A stretch of DNA of 64,000 nucleotides from Euleptes europaea (GCF_029931775.1 NC_079321.1:9702501-9766500), one strand, 5' to 3'; counted from the stretch's first letter, positions 44,053 to 54,995 are shown. Translations and numbers: made by a program. Notes: generated by a model from the sequence alone, not told the origin.

Positions 44053-44778
44053 AGAAAACAGTACAGGGGCAACAGTCATGTACAAAAGGTGCAATTTATA
44101 TAAGCTACTGAAGTGAAAAAATGTACAATATTGTACTCAACAAGGTAACCACACAACAAACTAACGATCAATATGTACAATATATACAGCAAGGAGCCGC
44201 AATAATTTTCAGGAGTCTCAACAGAGTAACAGTAGCAATCCAGTTTCTGGATTTCATAAGATTTTCATAAGATTTCATAAAATTTCATAAGAAGCCACAA
44301 TCTTCCATAGGATACGGCCGTTTCAGATTCACAATAATATGGAATCCTTCTTCAGTCCTTCCTATTAGTTAAAATGTACATTCAATTATACTACTAAAGA
44401 TTAAAGCTATTCACAATAACAAAAATACAAGATTATATACTTACAAATATTGCTTCCAAAAAGTGTGCTGTCATACACAAACTTGATACCATCCCACGTA
44501 TGCATAAATCAGGTTACAAAAAGATGTCAGCAAAGGACATCACATAATGCAGCATACAAGGTTGAAAAGTCAATCAAACTAAATAATGAAAACCCAGGTG
44601 TGTGTCATTGCTCCCAATGCTAACCAGCACGCTGGAGTCTTAAAGGGGCAGAGCACCATTATGCTCAAAGCTATCCTTTAGCCCACTGGCATCTTAAAGG
44701 TGCAGAGCAATGATCACACTGTTAATGCTTTTATAAAAATCATAAAAACCATGTCAAATCATTATCCAAATTTAACCC
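44053..44778 (-). mobile_element. Repeat with a hammerhead-like fold, Penelope-like?
   Basis: This ~725-bp AT-rich insert begins at the same place in a MITE as the hairpin element at 28,831. It ends where duplicated P450 flank resumes near 44,779 (compare 4,080). It carries the hammerhead-like fold at 44,309-44,359. No protein is encoded. Confidence 0.5.
44309..44359 (-). ncRNA. Hammerhead ribozyme-like motif 1
   Basis: Read on the - strand: AGGA (44,359-44,356), core CTGAAGA (44,355-44,349), stem II strands AGGATTC (44,348-44,342) and GAATCT (44,330-44,325) with one bulged G, and core GAAA (44,324-44,321). Then comes the self-complementary stem III ACGGCCGT (44,321-44,314), a GTA cleavage triplet ending at 44,313, and TCCT (44,312-44,309), which pairs with AGGA as stem I. 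The short palindromic stem III resembles the dimer-type hammerheads described in Penelope-like elements. Activity is unknown. Confidence 0.65.
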
Positions 44779-45277
44779 GTTAGGAGCCAGAAAACTAGTA
44801 GACTTAATGAAACCATTATGCTTTTGAACCCTACTGAAACCATTAAGCCTTTCTATATTTCTTTTGAAGTAAAAAAAAACAAACAGCCATTTTATTCAGA
44901 ATAAAGGATTCCCTTCTCCTCGCAGCCACCCCCAGGCACTAACCAAGGTTTATTCTAAGCCTTTTTACCTATTGCACAAGAAGTCAGCGCTAGCACAAAA
45001 TCCGCAATCCTGTGAACCTTTCCTACATTTGTTCTAACTGCCAAAAAGGATAATGTGAAAGAGGGAAGAGGAAATGAGAATGATAACAGAAATTAAGAGA
45101 AATAGACTGTCAGGAAGGCAGAGAGAATTAAAAATGAGAGGAGAAACAGAAATCATATTTTGATTACGTAAGAGATTGTTGAGGACAAAGACTCCCTGTA
45201 AAACTGAGAACACACGCCCCTGATTATTATTGTGAGTTCTATATGGTATCGTATGGAGAGAAAGTTCGAAAGCCGTC
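44779..45277. other. Spacer after the P450 array
   Basis: Up to about 44,930 it aligns with 4,080-4,180 and 6,640-6,680, marking the end of the duplicated unit. Beyond that nothing is recognised. Confidence 0.45.
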
Positions 45278-45290
45278 ACAATAATATAGA

Positions 45291-45525
45291 CAAAAAGGGC
45301 AAGAGTCCAGTAGCACCTTAAAGACTAACAAAAATATTTTCTGGTAGGGTATGAGCTTTCGTGAGCCACAGCTCACTTCTTCAGATACAGGTATCTGAAG
45401 AAGTGAGCTGTGGCTCACGAAAGCTCATACCCTACCAGAAAATATTTTTGTTAGTCTTTAAGGTGCTACTGGACTCTTGCCCTTTTTGACTACTGCAAAC
45501 AGACTAACACGGCTACCCACTGTGA
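45291..45525. mobile_element. Inverted dimer of a Penelope-like repeat
   Basis: Two copies of one ~100-130 bp repeat lie head to head around GATACAGGTATC (45,384-45,395), flanked by a perfect 13-bp duplication ACAATAATATAGA (45,278-45,290 and 45,526-45,538). Each half carries a hammerhead-like core. The right half ends TACCCACTGTGA. The 13-bp duplication indicates insertion by a retroelement-like process. No coding region is present. Confidence 0.8.
45390..45431 (+). ncRNA. Hammerhead ribozyme-like motif 2
   Basis: GGTAT (45,390-45,394), CTGAAGA (45,395-45,401), a perfect stem II GTGAGC (45,403-45,408) with GCTCAC (45,413-45,418) closed by TGTG, and GAAA (45,419-45,422). The palindromic stem III AGCT follows, with a CTC cleavage triplet ending at 45,426, then ATACC (45,427-45,431), which pairs with GGTAT. 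All hammerhead core bases are present. The mirrored copy on the - strand (about 45,348-45,388) keeps the core with a 4-bp stem I. Confidence 0.7.
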
Positions 45526-45562
45526 ACAATAATATAGAGTCCTCAAAAAAATGGCTGCTCAA

Positions 45563-45648
45563 AATGGCCCCTCTCCAAACCCCACTCTTCTCAGGCTCCA
45601 CCCCAAAAACCTCCTGCCAGTGGCAAAGAGGGACCTGGCAATCCTACC
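45563..45648. mobile_element. hAT MITE fragment
   Basis: The 3' part of the TAGGGTTGCC family (CCCCTCTCCAAACCCCACTC to GGGACCTGGCAATCCTA). Its left end is missing. Confidence 0.75.
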
Positions 45649-46113
45649 TTGCCCACTTTCTAAAAACACTTGGGGGGTGCCAGGAAAGGTGTCGCCATGC
45701 TGGGGCAACCCTGGGATAAAGTGGATTTCAAATTCTATCCTCCAGTGAGCTGCCTGCCCCATTTCCATCCAAAGATGCATCCAATTGGGCCTGTATGAGC
45801 GTGGGAATGCATGTGAATAAGGATATGTATTCAGTGTAAACTGACATCTGCAAGGCTCACCAATCTGATGAGTTATGGACTAGTGTGGATCCAAGTAAGA
45901 AATCCATTCAAATCAATTGCAATTTTGCCGTGGACTTCTGCAAGGGCAGGTTCCACGCAGGGATTTCAAGGACGACATGCAACAGGGCCGTCACGTTTTC
46001 TAATTTTCTGGCTAAAAACAAGGGCTGGGTTTTCAACTCAGAAATGGCCAGCGTAGGCGGCTCTCCATCCGCTGTAAGGAAATATCACCACAATCACAAA
46101 AAAATTAACTAAG

Positions 46114-49100
46114 CTACAAATGAGGTGCTGTTACAAACCGGAAAGGTGTGTGGACCAGTCTCACAAACCGACAGGGCAGAAACTGAGCATTCATGCTTTT
46201 GAGCAGTGTTATTGACGGCAAATTGTCCTCCAGAACATTTCCCTGAGCTGGGAACCCCCTACTGTGTAACTTCTGGGCTAGTATTGTTGCAATGAGGCGG
46301 TTATACCCTTTTCTACGATGTTCGGGCAGGGTATAGCCGTGAATCATAGTAGCAAATTGGTCTGTCAGGCCCCAGGATACAGGGCTTCCGTTTTTGTCCA
46401 GGACACAGACACTAGGGAAGTGGCAAATGAGGTTGACCAGGTATTTCCGGCACTGTTCGCTGCCTCCACGGGACCAGGTCTCATTCAGGAGGCCAGCGTG
46501 TGAAACGTCAAGAGAAGCCAGACGTGGAGGAGGGTTTAGCCTTAAAAAAAAGAAACAGGGTTCTGTTTACCTGCATTGCCATGATTACTGCACTAATACA
46601 GAAGGGTTAGAAAGCAGCAGGTGTGCAGATTTTAAAGTAAAATGCAGCAGATCCACACTGATTAATTCCTTACTCAACAGCAGCATTGCTATGGAAAGCG
46701 ATTGGACATACTTAAGGTTAACCTCTGGGAGTGCATCTGGATCTGGATGGATAACCATTTGGAAAGACGACTGCTTCACATCCACCAGCTTGGGGCCAGC
46801 AACAGCTTTGGAAACATCAAATAACCCATCCTGTAGGCCTGCATGTATAAAAGTACAGAGTTCATCTATCAGACAGAAAGTCTGATTAACATTAAGTCCT
46901 GATGCCTTAATTCTAGAGTAAAACCATCTCTCTGTGTGTTAAGTGTCGTCAAGTCGCTTCCGACGCATGGCGACCCTATGAATGAAAGTCCTCCAAAATG
47001 TCCTATCTTTGACAGCCCTGCTCAGATCCTGCAAATTGAAGGCCGTGGCTTCCTTTATTGAGTCAATCCATCTCTTGTTGGGTCTTCCTCTTTTCCTGCT
47101 GCTCTCAACTTTTCCTAGCATGACTGTCTTTTCCAGTGACTCTTGTTATCTCATGACGTGACCAAAATACGACAGCCTCAGTTTAGACATTTTAGCTTCT
47201 AGGGTCAGTTCAGGCTTGATTTGATCTATAACCCACTGATTTGTTTTTTTGGCAGTCCACGGAATCCGTAACACTCTCCTCCAACACCACATTTCAAAGG
47301 AATCTATTTTATTCCTATCAGCTTTCTTCACTGTCCAGCTTTCACACCAATAAATAGTAATAGGGAATACGATGGCATGAATTAATCTAGTCTTGGTGGC
47401 CAGTGACACATCCTTACACTTCAAAATCTTTTCTAGCTCCTTCATGGCTGCTCTTCCCAGTCTTAATCTCCTTCTGATTTCTTGGCTGCAGTCTCCCTTT
47501 TGGTTGATGGTGGAGCCAAGGAATAGAAAGTCTTGAACAATTTCCATTTCCTCATTGTCAACCTTAAAGTGGTGTAATTCTCCTGTAGTCATTACTTTTG
47601 TTTTCTTGATGTTCAGCTGTAGTCCCGCTTTGGCACATTCTCTTTTAACTTTTAGCAGTAGTCGTTTCAAATCTTCACTATTTTCTGCCAATAATGTAGT
47701 GTCATCAGCATATCTCAAATTATTAATGTTCCTCCCTCCAATTTTCACTCCACCTTCATCTAAATCTAATCCAGCTTTCCTAATTATATGTTCTGCATAT
47801 AGATTGAAGAGAGAGGGAGATAAACTACATCCTTGTCTGACACCTTTGCCAATTGGAAACCATTCCGTTTCTCCATATTCTGTTCTAATTGTGGCCTCTT
47901 GTCCAGAGTACAGGTTGCGCATTAAAACGATCAGATGTAGTGGCACACCCATTTCCTTTAAAACCAGCCATAGCTTTTCATGATCCACACAGTCAAAAGC
48001 TTTGCTGTAACCAATGAAACACAAGCTGATTTTCTTATGAAATTCTCTCGTATGCTCCAGTAACCAGCGTATATTTGCAATATGATCTCTAGTGCCTCTT
48101 CCTTTTCTGAAACCAGCTTGAACATCAGGCATTTCTCGTTCCATATATGGTAACAGCCTTTGCTGTAAGATTTTGAGCATCACTTTACTTGCATGAGAAA
48201 TTAATGTGATGGTACGATAGTTGCTGCAATCTAGCAGGACACAAAACTGGGCCATAGTTCTCAAAAACTCTTTGGCCTCTTCAGAAACGCCTCCCTTCTT
48301 TCAGCAGAGAAAGGACATCTACATGCGCTCTGAGTCTCTCTTTAGGTGGAAAAGATTTTCAAGGAACAACCTGATTTATGCCTTTCACTAAATTATGCAA
48401 ATTAAATGTAGAATCCATTCTCTCTCCTTTTTTATTTAAACGAGAGGACCTCTTACCAACCAGTTACTGAAAGAATAAAACAAAACAGGTGGCTAATACT
48501 TGGAGACCATTAAAAACGTAAGCATAACCTTACTAGATCAGACCAGTGATTCCTCTAGTCCACCACTCTGTTTCCAACAATGGGCAATCAGATGTCACAA
48601 GAAAACTACCTTCTGACTGCCCCCCAGGAACTGTCAGAGGCATTCTTCCTCTGACCTAGGAGGTCCTATTTAGCAATCAACTTCTGCTCCATAAATCTTT
48701 ACAACCCCCTCTTAAATCCACATGAAAAGGGAATTGTACACATCCCACGACACACAAAGGCCATTTGTGCATGGCTGTTTCCTCGCGGTCACCCCGCTGA
48801 CTACTTCAGGGCTTTGCTTTGATTATGCATGCATTTTCCAAACGTCAGAGGTTACCTTCCCCCCCTCCCCCGGTGTTTCCGATCATTTCCCCAATGATTT
48901 CTGGATATGATTATGTGTTTTCTGCTTTGATTATGCATGCATTTTCCAAATGTCAGAGGTTACCTTCCCCCCGCCCCCCGGTGTTTCCAATCGTTTTCCC
49001 AGTGTTTTCTGGATGCTGGCTAAACACGAATCCAGAAAATGCGGGCAAACCGCCAGATACATGTGGGGAGAGCAAGGCAACCAGTGAAAGTCAGAAAATG

Positions 49101-52100
49101 CAAGCATAATCAAAGCAAAGCCCTGAAGTACTCAGTGGGGTGACCGCAAAGAAATAGCCATGCATAAATGGCCAAAGGGCAGTACATTGCTAAATCTGTC
49201 CCATTCACCAGCTCTTTTGATATCTTGCCCCACACATTACTAGGTGAAAATCTTTCTTCAGAATTCAATCTTGCATTTATCTATCCAGCAAACAATAGGC
49301 TTTACCCTGTATCTGGAACACTTGTTCCCAGTTTATAGTTTCTGGGTTCTCCAGCAACGCCCGATACGCTTGCAAATCCTTGTAGAAAACAGCATAAGCA
49401 TTGGTAAAAGAGTCTAGATCATCACTTTCAGCCTAGGTTTAAAAGAAACAACACACTTAAATTCCATTTATAAGTCTCTTTCACTCTCGCACATGTTCTT
49501 GCAATCAAAACTGGTCTGAATAGGGGCCTTGAACAACCAGAGATGCTAGTCAGAGAAAGGTGCTACATTCAGCTTCACCTGGGGCCATCACAACCACCCT
49601 GACCTGGAGATTCAGGTAACAGTGGGACAGTTTAATGTCACCATTTGGGGAGGGGCTGTGGCTCAGCGGTAGAGCATCTGCTTGGCATGCAGAAGGTTCC
49701 AGGTTCAGTCTCTGGCATCTCCAGTTAAAGGGTCTAGGCAGGTAGGTGATGTGAAAGACTCCTGCCTGAGACCCTGGAGAGCCGCTGCCGGACTGAGTAG
49801 ACAATACTGACTTTGATGGACCAAGGGTCTTATTCAGTATAAGGAAGCTTCATGTGTTCACCATATGAGACAGAGTTCCTAGATTTGCTGCTATCCCTCC
49901 GGCTGGGCAACTTGCTGCTGAAAGAAGCCACCAGATTTTCTCTGTGCTGCCTTACCTCCCCTCCCCCCCGCAAAAAAAGAATGCCATTCAGTGCAAGAGA
50001 CAATGGGCAAAAACGCACGGTCGCTTTATCCTCCTTTAATCCCTTTTTAAGCAAGGATCAAACTCACATTAGGCAAAACGCATGCATTCGATCCAGGCTG
50101 AATCCTGGCTGAAACAGGGATTAAAGGAGGATAAAGCGACCGTGCGTTTTCGCCCAATGATTTGCATAAAAACCCCAAACAAAACCCCCCACAAAACTGC
50201 TGACTGTTTTATTACTCTGAGCAGATATAAATTATAACCTACTTTCTTTCGATCAGAGACTTCAAGGTGGTAAGTTTAAGACCCCAAGAAGTCTCCTATC
50301 CAAGCACTGACCAGGTTGCTACCCCACAGCATCATCAAAGGGCAGCATCTATATCCCAGGAATAGCACCGTCTCCTGATCACAAGACAAGGTACAGCTTT
50401 TAATTTTAGTGGAGGCAGAATCTCCTGCAGTTCCCAGACATAGCCATAGCAAAGTCCCAACAACCACTGCAATTTAACTCAAAAAACGAATATGGGGGGG
50501 AGGGGAAGCAACCAGCCATAGTAAACCAAATGCTGTAGAATGAATGATAACTGTCATCTCATGGGGAGTTGTAAATTTGTTGACGTTCCGTTATTGTATT
50601 ATATAGCTATTTTAACATGATCCCTTAAGGAAAAGGCCTTTGCTTTATTTTCACCTTTCGTTTGTTATTAGGGTTTCCAACCTCCAGGTACTAGCTGGAG
50701 ATCTCCTGCTATTACAACTGCTCTCCAGCCGATAGAGATCAGTTCACCTGGAGAAAATGGCCGCTTTGGCCATTGGACTCTATGGCATTGAAGTCCCTCC
50801 CCTCCCCAAGCCCCGCCCTCCTCAAGCTCCGCCCCAAATACCTCCCGCCGGTGGCGAAGAGGGACCTGGCAACCCTATTTATTATATTGGTTGCTGGCTG
50901 TAGCTGGTCAAGGCCTTGCCTTGCCTGTGTTCTAATAAAGTTGTTCTGCTTTGTTACTAGCTACTGTGATGTTAGGCTTGCCAGGGCCCTCGGCGCCACC
51001 AGCGGGAGGTTGTAGGAGCGGAGCCTGAGGAGGGTGGGGTTTGGGGAGTAGAGGGGCTTCAGTACCATAGAGTCCAATTGCCCAAGCAATTGCCATTTTC
51101 ACAAGGGGGACTGCTCTCTGTCGGCTGGAGATCAGTTGTAATTGCGGGAGATCTCCAGCTACTACCTGGAGGCTGGCAACCCTATGTGGAGTTATTACAA
51201 TAATCAGCGAAGATCATCCCCCTGAAGCCCTATTTACCTCCCACAGGTGCCTAAGAGTGTGGCTTAAGACTAGCATACTCTGTTTCATTTCCCTCTGAAC
51301 AAGCTGAGGGAATTTGTGTCCACGTTTCCTCCCCCAATTCAAGGGGTATTCTCAACATCTGGGAGGTAAAACCCACCACCATCCCTTTGGGGGTGGTCTC
51401 ACCTCAAGGAACCCATACTTCTTGCAGAGGTCTACACCCAAAAGCCACACTGGCAGATGTGCAGAGATCAACCTGATAGTGCTTAGTGAACACATACCCT
51501 GAAGTTGTTTAGCAAATGATTTAACAACATTTATACCCCGCTGTTTTTCCTTCATAAGGGCCACCAAGGCCGCTATGGTTATGCTGCCTCTCAAGAGAAG
51601 TCCATGCGGCAGCTCAAATTCTCCTCTTCCGATAAAAGGAAGTATTTCTTCACACAACACATAAATAAATTGTGGAACTCCCTGCCCCAGGATGTGGTGA
51701 TGGCTGCCAGCTTGGAAGGCTTTGAGAGGGGAGTGGACATGTTCATGGAGGAGCAGACTTTCCATGGCTACTAATCAAAATGAATACTAGTAATGATGCA
51801 TATCTATTCTCTCTAGTATCAGAGGAGCATGCCTATAATTTTGGGTGCGGAGGAACACAGGCAGGATGGTGCTGCTGCACTCGTCTTGTTTGGGGGCTTC
51901 CTAGAGGCACCTGGTTGGCCACTGTGTGAACAGACTGCTGGACTTGATGGCCCTGGGTCTGATCCAGCATGGCTTTTCTTATGCTCTTATGGGAAGTACC
52001 TCAGAACGCTGTGGAGGATTCAACCCCTCTATCTGAGTGGGCAGAGTCACCTTAACTAGGAGCCTTCCCAAACCTTATACCATGCATATGCATATTCTAA

Positions 52101-54150
52101 GCCATCTAACCAACAACAGTTTTGGAGATGGCTTCCCCTAATTACTCTTTACAATTCATAATACCCAGAAAAATAATGGTGGATTGGAGGAACAAGAAGT
52201 ATGAAAGACAGTAAGAGAGGCAGAGACTTGCAGCCGTTGCTGTACCTCTCTCTGCCGGCGAGTGATGATCGCTTTAAATTCTGGCCACGTGTCCACCACC
52301 ACTTCCTTCCTGAAGGGATTTCCTCGGTTGATATTCAGTACTGCTCCATACACCTTTCGCAGAGAAAAATATCAGCTAATTATAGATATCGTACTTTGGT
52401 CAGGGACCTCAGTGGGGCACAATGCCATACATCCCACCCTCCAAAGCATCCGTTTTCTCCAGGGGAACTAATCTCTGTAAACTGGAGATGTAATTCTGGG
52501 AGATCTCCAAGTCCCAATTGGAGGCTGGTATCCCTAACAGATAGTTGTTTACCATAATTTCAATGCATTTTCAACAGACCATCTATCATCAATGCCTGTG
52601 TCTGAAGAAAAGCCCAAATCCACCCTTCCATTTTTTATCAGATCATCATCACCATTGTTATGAATACGTTCCTGTGGGTTATAGGTTTCGTGCTGATTGC
52701 AATGGTCTTGCGCAAAACATCATTGTGTTAGCCATCTTCTGGGTGCCAACAGAAAGGATGGATTATAAATGGCTGAAATACTATTGAAAGAAGTGTTCAT
52801 CTTTCAAGTGCCACTGGACTTGTGTTATTTTGCTATGACACACTGACACGGCAACCCTTTGCGATAATCCTATGAACCAAAAGTTTCATGAGTTTATGCC
52901 ACAGTAAATTAATTCATCTTTAAGGCATCGCAAGATGCCGTTGTTTGGCTGCAGGAGCATAATATGGCTTTTCTTCTGGGATATGTCTAGAACATGCCTG
53001 ACTCTACAAAAAAGAATATGAAAAGTAGCCCTGATTACACCTATAGAATAAACCCAGTGGATGCCACAGCAAGTGGAAAAATTGGTTTCTCTAAACTAGG
53101 GGTAGGAGAGAGCCAGCGTGGCGTAGTGGTTAAGAGCAGTGGGACTCGGATTCAGTTCAGACCCGGATTCAGTTCCCCACTCCTCCACATGAAGCCTGCT
53201 GGGTGACCTTGGGCCAGTCACAGTTCTCTCTGAACTCTCTCAGCCCACCCGGAGGCAGGCAATGGAAACCACCTCAGAACGTCTCTTGCCCTGAAAACCC
53301 TACGGGGTCACCATAAGTCAGCTGTGACTTGACGGCACTTTCTGTCACCACCAGGGAAAGAAACCCCAGATATATTTACCAAGCAGTGACACACGAGACC
53401 AATTTTGCTTGGCAAACAGGGCCATTTCCCACCTAAGCAACTACAGCGAGTCCTTGAGGGGCTGGAAGCGCCACCATTTTCTCCCCATGTGTCTTGTCGA
53501 GTAGCACCCCTCATCTCTCCCCCATTATTTACTCAAACCACCATATCTTCAATTGGCTGTAGTGGAGCCAGCGTGGCGTAGTGGTTAAGAGCGGTGGTTT
53601 GGAGCGGTGGAGTCTGATCTGGAGAACCGGGTTTGATCCCCTACTCCTCCACATGAGCGGCAGAGGCCAAACTGGTGAACTGGATTTGTTTCCCCACTCC
53701 TCCACATGAAGCCAGCTGGGTGACCTTGGGCTAGTCACAGCTCTCTCAGCCCCACCTACCTCACAGGGTGTCTGTTGTGGGGATGGGAAGGCGACTGTAA
53801 GCCGGTTTGATTCTTCCTTAAGTGGCAGAGAAAGTCGGCATATAAAAACCAACTCTTCTTCTTCTTCTTCTTCTTCTTCTTCTTCTTCTTCTTCTTCTTC
53901 TTCTTCTTCTTCTTCTTCTTCTTCTTCTGTACTCCAGCTGCTCTCAACCCAGACCCTTCAGCTTTCAACAAGGGCCCAAACAAATTGGTGAATGAAAATG
54001 GCTTCCCCCAGCCGCCCAGCTTTTCTTCTTGCCAAGCATTCAGGTGCCCTTGCAACGACTCATCTGCCTTACCTTGAGGGATTCAGGGAAATTCTTCTTT
54101 AACATGTTTTCCAGTCTCTGCAGCTTTGTGGAACAGTTGAGCACCAACAT
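46114..54150 (-). CDS. GLYATL3: Glycine N-acyltransferase-like protein 3 (five exons, 288 aa)
   Basis: Transfers an acyl group from acyl-CoA to glycine; the mammalian orthologue is linked, from memory, to long-chain N-acylglycines. Coding exons on the - strand: 54,150-54,073; 52,353-52,246; 49,432-49,306; 46,838-46,712; 46,540-46,114. All junctions are GT-AG, phases fit and the frame is open. The N-terminus [19 protein letters not shown] and the block [14 protein letters not shown] match the recalled human GLYATL3 almost word for word, and 288 residues equals the human length. The C-terminal GNAT fold includes WSRGGSEQC (169-177), [10 protein letters not shown] (203-212) and [14 protein letters not shown] (216-229), the acyl-CoA-binding region. 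The start is fixed by homology. Introns carry Bov-B, CR1, SINEs and MITEs. The gene runs opposite to the P450 array. Confidence 0.95.
46935..48270 (-). pseudogene. Bov-B (RTE) LINE, 5'-truncated
   Basis: The - strand frame encodes the RT domain: [73 protein letters not shown], catalytic [10 protein letters not shown], and the C-terminal [19 protein letters not shown] single in-frame TAA just after FGHVMR separates it from the final ~60 codons ([18 protein letters not shown]). The 5' part with the endonuclease is missing. It sits in the intron between coding exons 3 and 4 of GLYATL3. Bov-B is known for transfer between squamates, ticks and ruminants. Confidence 0.95.
48757..49175. mobile_element. 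Foldback/MITE element
   Basis: It has long imperfect inverted ends: GGCCATTTGTGCATGGCTG and GGTCACCCCGCTGA on the left against GGGGTGACCGC and ATGCATAAATGGCC on the right. GATTATGCATGCATTTTCC occurs twice in the left half. A partial relative is at 22,922-23,158. Confidence 0.75.
49658..49860 (+). repeat. tRNA-Ala-derived SINE
   Basis: The head (GGGGCTGTGGCTCAGCGG, GCTTGGCATGC, GGTTCAGTCTCTGGCATCTC) resembles tRNA-Ala with box A and box B. The tail ends GTATAAGGAAGCTTCATGTG. TCACCAT on both sides looks like a target duplication. The degraded cloverleaf and unrelated tail rule out a working tRNA gene. Confidence 0.85.
50004..50156. mobile_element. Short MITE with 50-bp inverted ends
   Basis: GGGCAAAAACGCACGGTCGC and TTTATCCTCCTTTAATCCC on the left are answered by GGGATTAAAGGAGGATAAA and GCGACCGTGCGTTTTCGCCC on the right, almost without mismatch. 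That suggests recent insertion. The family is unknown. Confidence 0.85.
50157..50660. other. GLYATL3 intron sequence without features
   Basis: I see no gene, RNA or clear repeat here; the ORF at 50,276-50,467 has no support. Confidence 0.4.
50669..50877. mobile_element. hAT MITE (TAGGGTTGCC family)
   Basis: Flanked by TTTGTTAT (50,661-50,668) and TTTATTAT (50,878-50,885), an 8-bp duplication with one change. The ends are TAGGGTTTCC and GGCAACCCTA. Confidence 0.9.
50973..51184. mobile_element. hAT MITE (TAGGGTTGCC family)
   Basis: Ends TAGGCTTGCC and GGCAACCCTA; flanks TGTGATGT and TGTGGAGT form a worn 8-bp duplication. It is in the opposite orientation to the copy 100 bp upstream. Confidence 0.88.
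51640..51995 (+). repeat. CR1/L3-like LINE 3' end
   Basis: It is closely related to 27,370-27,720, from AAATTGTGGAACTCCCTGCC to GGTCTGATCCAGCATGG and TCTTATG. Confidence 0.8.
52430..52537. mobile_element. hAT MITE, diverged fragment
   Basis: It contains CGTTTTCTCCAGGGGAACTA, CTGGAGATGTAATTCTGGGAG and a final GGCTGGTATCCCTA. It is older than the other copies. Confidence 0.6.
53104..53345 (+). repeat. Sauria SINE with Bov-B-like tail
   Basis: The head AGCCAGCGTGGCGTAGTGG has box A; the body has CCCCACTCCTCCACATGAAG. The 3' part, GGGGTCACCATAAGTCAGC followed by TGTGACTTGACGGCAC, is the Bov-B-type tail known for Sauria SINEs. Confidence 0.85.
53563..53930 (+). repeat. tRNA-type SINE with (CTT)n tail
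   Basis: Full length in sense: AGCCAGCGTGGCGTAGTGG, box B-like GGGTTTGATCCCC, body, TATAAAAACCAACTCTTC and then about 80 bp of pure CTT repeats (53,850-53,927). The repeat tail is the longest of any SINE in the window. Confidence 0.92.
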
Positions 54151-54374
54151 CTTCCTGGAAGTGGTTTAACAGCCACCTAGGTATGAATGAGGAGAGCTCG
54201 GCAGGTACGGGCAGTAATAACAGTGATTGGAAACAATCCCTTGCTGAGCTGGAGAAGTGCCGCGTCTGAAACAGGCTCAGAGGTAACCAACCAACCCCCC
54301 ACGTGTTTTTACGTTAAATTATTATCCTTTTGTAATCAGCTTGATTTAGTCCTGGAATTAAACCCCTGGGATGA

Positions 54375-54640
54375 GTTGGGTTGCCTGGTCCCTCTTCGCC
54401 ACTGGCAGGAGGTTTTTTGGGGCGGAGCCTAAAGAGGGCGGGGTTTGGGAAGGGGAGGGATTTCAATGCCATAGAGTCCAATTGCCAAAGCGGCCATTTG
54501 CTCCAGGGGAACTGATCTCTGTCGGCTAGAGATCAGTTGTAATAGCAGGAGATTTCCAGCTAGTACGTGGAGGTTGGCAACCTTAATGGTATAGCCCAAT
54601 CTCATCAGATCTCGGAAGCCAAGCAGGGTTTTCCATGGCT
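54375..54640. mobile_element. hAT MITE next to a 5S-like fragment
   Basis: 54,375-54,585 is a MITE (TTGGGTTGCC to GGCAACCTTA). It is followed by CCCAATCTCATCAGATCTCG then GAAGCCAAGCAGGG, a piece of 5S rRNA-like SINE head. Confidence 0.75.
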
Positions 54641-54853
54641 TCAAAATTTCTGGATTTTTTTCATCTCTAGGAAGGCCCAAGTCATTTAAAGCTTCATGGC
54701 TCAAAAAAGTACCTTGATTGAATCTGGTGGCTTTCATGACTTTTGACATGACAATTGGAGGACAGATGGGTATGAAAAGCCTTCTGAAGAAAATGTTTAG
54801 CTAGCCGAATATATTTATGCCTGTTATAATGGTCAGATCGACAGAGCACGTAC

Positions 54854-54995
54854 CTGTTGTTGCCTTCGCAGCCTGCTGTTCCGTAAGTACAGGGGAACAC
54901 TAAGAAACAGGTGAGCAGCAACACGGTGGATTACCAAGCATTCCAACGGGTCTTCCGGGACTAGGGGAAACAAAGCAAAGACGGCTAGCCCTGTG
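54854..54995 (-). promoter_or_regulatory. GLYATL3: Probable 5' UTR exon of GLYATL3
   Basis: On the - strand a clean donor CAACAG/GTACGTGC ends at 54,854, about 700 bp upstream of the start codon exon. A TATA-like TTTTAAA lies at 55,021-55,027, placing transcription start near 54,995. This is an inferred non-coding first exon and core promoter; transcript data would be needed to prove it. Confidence 0.4.

Noticed and set aside
49658-49730. tRNA-Ala gene
   Set aside because: The arm pairing is degraded and the sequence continues into a SINE tail with a target duplication.
53756-54055. ORF with a poly-lysine run
   Set aside because: It reads through the (CTT)n SINE tail on the opposite strand.
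54580-54640. 5S rRNA gene
   Set aside because: Only about 40 bp of the internal region is present; it is a SINE head fragment, as at 35,540 and 63,730.
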